Of a stretch of DNA of 64,000 nucleotides, positions 62,596 to 64,000 are shown one piece after another. The notes beneath the pieces are model-generated. The model saw only the letters and a list, made by a program, of their open reading frames with translations. It was not told where the DNA came from and made no database searches. Source of the stretch: Lachnospiraceae bacterium (GTDB taxonomy: Bacteria; Bacillota; Clostridia; Lachnospirales; Lachnospiraceae). The stretch lies in NCBI GenBank assembly GCA_024698145.1, contig JAILRO010000039.1, forward strand, positions 22,781-86,780. Direction: 5' to 3'. A program made the translations under genes and the position numbers. Position 1 is the stretch's first letter. Each line of letters begins with the position of its first letter.

Positions 62596-63303
62596 TTACG
62601 ATTTGAAAATTTCCCGATACTTTCTTCCGATAGGAATTCTTGTGGCTACACCATTGATGCATATTGAATTGTCAGTGGCGTTAAACTGCAAGGATTTGTG
62701 TGTGTTTACAATATACGATCTATGACATTGTATGAAATTACTCGGAAGCATTGAAAGCACTTTTTTGAGTGCTTCGGATTTTGATAGGTAGTCATTGTCG
62801 CCTGTATGAATTATCAAATCATGACCAATTGATTCTATATAAATTATTTCTTTTATAACAATGCGAAGTCTTGAATCATTAACACCCTTAATGTCTAGTA
62901 TTGCGGGAGTTGGTTCCGGCATCATTAACATTTTATTTACAGCATTTATTACTGCTTCATCGTTATAAGGTTTTTTGATGAATTCATAACAATGAGTGGT
63001 TTGAAGAGCTTCTTCCAAACGATTGGAAACAGAGGATATAAAAATCATGGGGGTAAACTCGTATTCGGGCATGCTCCTAATATATCTGGCAAAGTCTAAC
63101 CCATCTTTCATTTCCGGATTGTCGCCGAGATCTATGTCAAGTATAAAGAATGCAAATGTTCCCTGTTGATTAAACAATGAGACAGCTTCAAAATAGCTGT
63201 AAGCAGAATATATTGATAATTCAGGGAAAGAATTGTTGATAGTCAGTTTTATTCTTGTGTTTTGAATTGAATCATCTTCTAGTATCAGAATTTTTTTTGA
63301 CAT
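62596..63303 (-). CDS. LytTR-family response regulator (AgrA-like)
   Basis: This 235-residue protein has a receiver with ILEDDS, acceptor Asp in FILDIDLGDN, and IKKPY, then a LytTR DNA-binding domain (IIYIESIGHDLIIHT, FIQCHRSYIVNTH). The acceptor loop DIDLGDNPEMKDG is longer than usual. AgrA/ComE-like regulators respond to peptide pheromones through a GHKL kinase; such a kinase gene lies four bases upstream on the same strand. GGAGGTTTAAT-like sequence precedes the start. Confidence 0.94.
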   Translation of the reverse strand: MSKKILILEDDSIQNTRIKLTINNSFPELSIYSAYSYFEAVSLFNQQGTFAFFILDIDLGDNPEMKDGLDFARYIRSMPEYEFTPMIFISSVSNRLEEALQTTHCYEFIKKPYNDEAVINAVNKMLMMPEPTPAILDIKGVNDSRLRIVIKEIIYIESIGHDLIIHTGDNDYLSKSEALKKVLSMLPSNFIQCHRSYIVNTHKSLQFNATDNSICINGVATRIPIGRKYREIFKS

Positions 63304-63307
63304 CGTA

Positions 63308-64000
63308 TTAAACCTCCACTGTAAATACTATATAAGTTTTTAATCTGTCTGCTGAATATTCGTTCATTACGGAAAAGCTTCCACCATATTTTAATACGGT
63401 TTTTCTGAGATTATATAGACCGTATCCGCGTTTTTTGTTGTCTGTTTCGTTTTGTTTTGTAGTATAACCTTGCGAAAAAAGCTTGTTCTGTAATTCAGTT
63501 GTGAGTTTTGGCCCTTCATTTTTTGTTTGTATTAAAAGCTTGTCATCAATGCTGTTAAGCGTAAGGGTGCATGCTGAATTGTCGGGAGTTGCTTCAAGCA
63601 TATTGTTAATCATAATCCCGATTATATCAATCAAATCATATTCCGGCACTTTAGTAGAAAGAGAATAGTTTTTGATTTCGATAGAAAGAGTAATACCGGA
63701 TTCTTTTGCCTGATTTATCTTTGAGAAGATAAGTGCTGCAACGAGTTTTAAGTTTAATTTAAGAACATCATAATCGGTATTATCATTAAGCATTATGTCA
63801 GTATTTTTTAAAATCTCATTTTTCAATGTATCATAATCCTTACATACGGATGCAAGGGATGTCAGTGCATTGATTCGGTTATCATATTGGTGTTGCGTTC
63901 TTCTTATCTCGTTAATCATATTCTCCATGAGTGCAGAGTTGATTCGGGTCAAATCAAGCTCTTTTTCTTTTTGAAATATTCTATTTTCTTCATAAATAAT
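63308..64000 (-). CDS. GHKL-type sensor histidine kinase (AgrC-like), C-terminal part, cut by window edge
   Basis: The frame stays open to base 64000, so the membrane sensor part is outside. Visible are the DHp helix with the phospho-His in RTQHQYDNRINAL (H-x-Y-x-N type), a long linker, and a HATPase_c domain with MINNMLEA, TKNEGP and KKRGYGLYNLRKTV. It pairs with the LytTR regulator downstream. No agrB/agrD-like genes are seen within the window. Confidence 0.9.
   Translation of the reverse strand: MIYEENRIFQKEKELDLTRINSALMENMINEIRRTQHQYDNRINALTSLASVCKDYDTLKNEILKNTDIMLNDNTDYDVLKLNLKLVAALIFSKINQAKESGITLSIEIKNYSLSTKVPEYDLIDIIGIMINNMLEATPDNSACTLTLNSIDDKLLIQTKNEGPKLTTELQNKLFSQGYTTKQNETDNKKRGYGLYNLRKTVLKYGGSFSVMNEYSADRLKTYIVFTVEV

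Overview
The window looks like chromosomal DNA of a low-to-moderate GC anaerobic Firmicute, most likely a Lachnospiraceae relative (Clostridia). The grounds are strong AGGAGG ribosome sites, many U-tailed terminators, c-di-GMP proteins, a possible Spo0A-box cluster, ferredoxin-dependent enzymes, BspA-like and DUF6273 surface protein modules, and PD-(D/E)XK 'transposase family' genes. This is inference from gene content; no rRNA, tRNA, CRISPR array, prophage or complete insertion sequence was seen.

Layout. 0-3.7 kb: end of a murein hydrolase gene, a CtpA-type protease and guaA. 3.7-12.1 kb: accessory region with a large surface protein, a mosaic pseudogene, a membrane diguanylate cyclase and a secreted protein with two intact nitrilase domains. 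12.2-27.2 kb: one dense signalling operon with two HD-GYP proteins, four hybrid histidine kinases, a receiver-Hpt protein and a double receiver. Two of the kinases end in a full DegV (fatty-acid-binding) domain. 27.2-39.8 kb: housekeeping and transport genes (bioY, MATE, OFA-type MFS, HAD phosphatase, BlaI-like repressor, two small paired proteins, a PD-(D/E)XK gene, polysaccharide deacetylase, dtd, a ferredoxin-type aldo/keto reductase, an Ldh-family dehydrogenase, thrH). 39.9-58.3 kb: a sulfur block with two transsulfuration enzymes, an 11-gene operon (ferredoxin, AprA-like flavoprotein, peptide-type ABC importer, GST-fold reductase, cysteine synthase, GNAT-GST fusion, M20 hydrolase), a LysR regulator, cysK, two Rrf2 regulators and a rhodanese/TtcA-like fusion. 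58.4-64 kb: trpB2, an OmpR/kinase pair with a cation exporter, and an AgrA/AgrC-like pair on the minus strand cut by the window edge.

How the genes may work together. The 12-27 kb operon reads as a duplicated phosphorelay module, each copy holding an Hpt-type kinase, a DegV kinase and a stand-alone receiver protein, bracketed by c-di-GMP phosphodiesterases. Its likely input is a membrane or lipid-like signal and its output c-di-GMP level. The 42-54 kb operon reads as an anaerobic route that imports a sulfur-containing peptide or conjugate, acylates, reduces and deacylates it, and rebuilds cysteine. A shared CCTAY-N6/7-ATAGG operator next to Rrf2 (CymR-like) genes ties this operon to cysK. These two clusters are the best candidates for undescribed systems. 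All coordinates come from reading the sequence; no database search was possible.
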